In this document: positions 63,581-64,000 of the stretch, piece by piece
Layout of the letters: each line of letters starts with the position of its first letter
Numbering within the stretch: position 1 is the stretch's first letter
NCBI RefSeq assembly: GCF_001718835.1
Contig: NZ_CP013442.1
Location: 62,001-126,000 of the forward strand
DNA: 64,000 nt
Reading direction: 5' to 3'
Source of the DNA: Burkholderia cepacia
GTDB lineage: Bacteria > Pseudomonadota > Gammaproteobacteria > Burkholderiales > Burkholderiaceae
Made by a program: the position numbers and the translations under genes
The notes under the pieces: generated by a model
Seen by the model: only the letters and a program-made list of their open reading frames with translations
The model's database searches: none
What the model was told of the DNA's origin: nothing

Positions 63581-64000
63581 TCAGGTTGCCAGTACTGCGC
63601 GGCACTCGTTGGCACATGCGCGGCATGACTCCATGCACGCGTTGCACGGCTCGTGTCGGTCAGCGTGTTTTTTGCACTCCGCCTCGCAATCGTTGCATGC
63701 ATCCAGTGTGACTTTGGCGAGTGCCGGAAGATAGTGCGCGTTCTGGTTGGCAAGCTGTTGCAGCGCGCTGCAAAGAGAAAGCATCTGCGACACGCTGGTT
63801 GCACAGGCCGCCAGGTCCTTGTTCCCCTTGCCAAGGAGACCGATGCAATGGCTCACGCATACCTGACCCGTTGATACGCACCCGCCCGCTGCATCGGCGA
63901 GCGCGCTGTAGTGACCGCCATGATGCATGTGAGAGGTTTGTGCAGGAGCGCTTTCCTGGGCCGAGGCCCGTTCCATTGTCGCCAATGCGGAAAGCGCAAG
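63581..64000 (-). CDS. Csp-like four-helix-bundle copper storage protein, partial
   Basis: The 5' end lies beyond the right edge; the visible part reads into the end of a signal sequence (LALSALATMERASAQ). The mature protein is a Cys-rich helical bundle: GGCVSTGQVCVSHC, LAACATSVSQMLSLC, LDACNDCEAECKKH, EPCNACMESCRACANEC. This spacing is that of the Csp/DUF326 copper-storage family, whose Cys residues line the core of the bundle and hold many Cu(I) ions. A signal peptide suggests export, as in Csp1. It heads the copper locus, 175 bp before the DUF2946 gene. Confidence 0.9.
   Translation of the reverse strand, partial: LALSALATMERASAQESAPAQTSHMHHGGHYSALADAAGGCVSTGQVCVSHCIGLLGKGNKDLAACATSVSQMLSLCSALQQLANQNAHYLPALAKVTLDACNDCEAECKKHADRHEPCNACMESCRACANECRAVLAT

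Overview
The window is high-GC DNA whose gene content points to the Burkholderia cepacia complex (a B. contaminans, ambifaria or pyrrocinia-type genome). The evidence is a pyrrolnitrin operon, an occidiofungin/burkholdine-type lipopeptide locus, two DUF2957 lipoproteins and IS5-family elements. This assignment is an inference from gene content; no 16S or housekeeping gene is present.

Positions 1-35774 form one antifungal metabolite block read entirely from the minus strand. In order of transcription it holds prnA, prnB, prnC and prnD (pyrrolnitrin), a LysE-type exporter, a type II thioesterase, a UDP-xylose synthase, a diaminobutyrate-type aminotransferase, a SyrP-like hydroxylase, and a FAAL/PKS/aminotransferase/NRPS assembly line. 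The line ends with a CmlA-type diiron hydroxylase and an NRPS that runs off the left edge. Read module by module, the line should activate a fatty acid and extend it three times. The expected product is a 3-amino-5,6,7-trihydroxy fatty acid (C18 from a C12 starter) passed to Ser. Xylose, diaminobutyrate and two beta-hydroxy residues are supplied by the tailoring and precursor genes. This matches what is known of occidiofungin/burkholdine glycolipopeptides. The remaining NRPS modules, glycosyltransferase, exporter and regulators must lie to the left of the window.

Positions 35775-38364 are a low-GC, mostly non-coding break. It contains a complete IS5-type insertion sequence with a 6-bp target duplication and the end of a second, broken IS. 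Positions 38365-42443 hold a hipB-hipA-DUF4132 operon with an array of ACTGTGT-type half-sites in front of it. Positions 43294-47838 hold envelope genes: two DUF2957 lipoproteins, an OmpW-like porin, a PraB-like secreted protein and a broken second copy of the last.

Positions 47985-51911 are a divergent ECF sigma (SigF)/NrsF pair and a bufferin operon: a DUF2282 precursor peptide, an MNIO enzyme (DUF692), a DUF2063 partner and a DoxX membrane protein. A textbook SigF promoter lies between the two transcription units. After a gene remnant come two tandem cyclic-di-GMP enzymes (52669-57158) and an unknown membrane protein.

Positions 58510-60933 hold an unusual CUG-anticodon tRNA followed 18 bp later by a 777-residue protein of unknown function. 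The window closes with a minus-strand copper locus: a Csp-like copper protein cut by the right edge, a DUF2946 protein, an outer-membrane protein, CopC and a broken CopD. The most interesting items are the tRNA-protein pair, the SigF-controlled bufferin operon, and the dehydratase domain that is divided between two PKS proteins with a flavin monooxygenase at the break.
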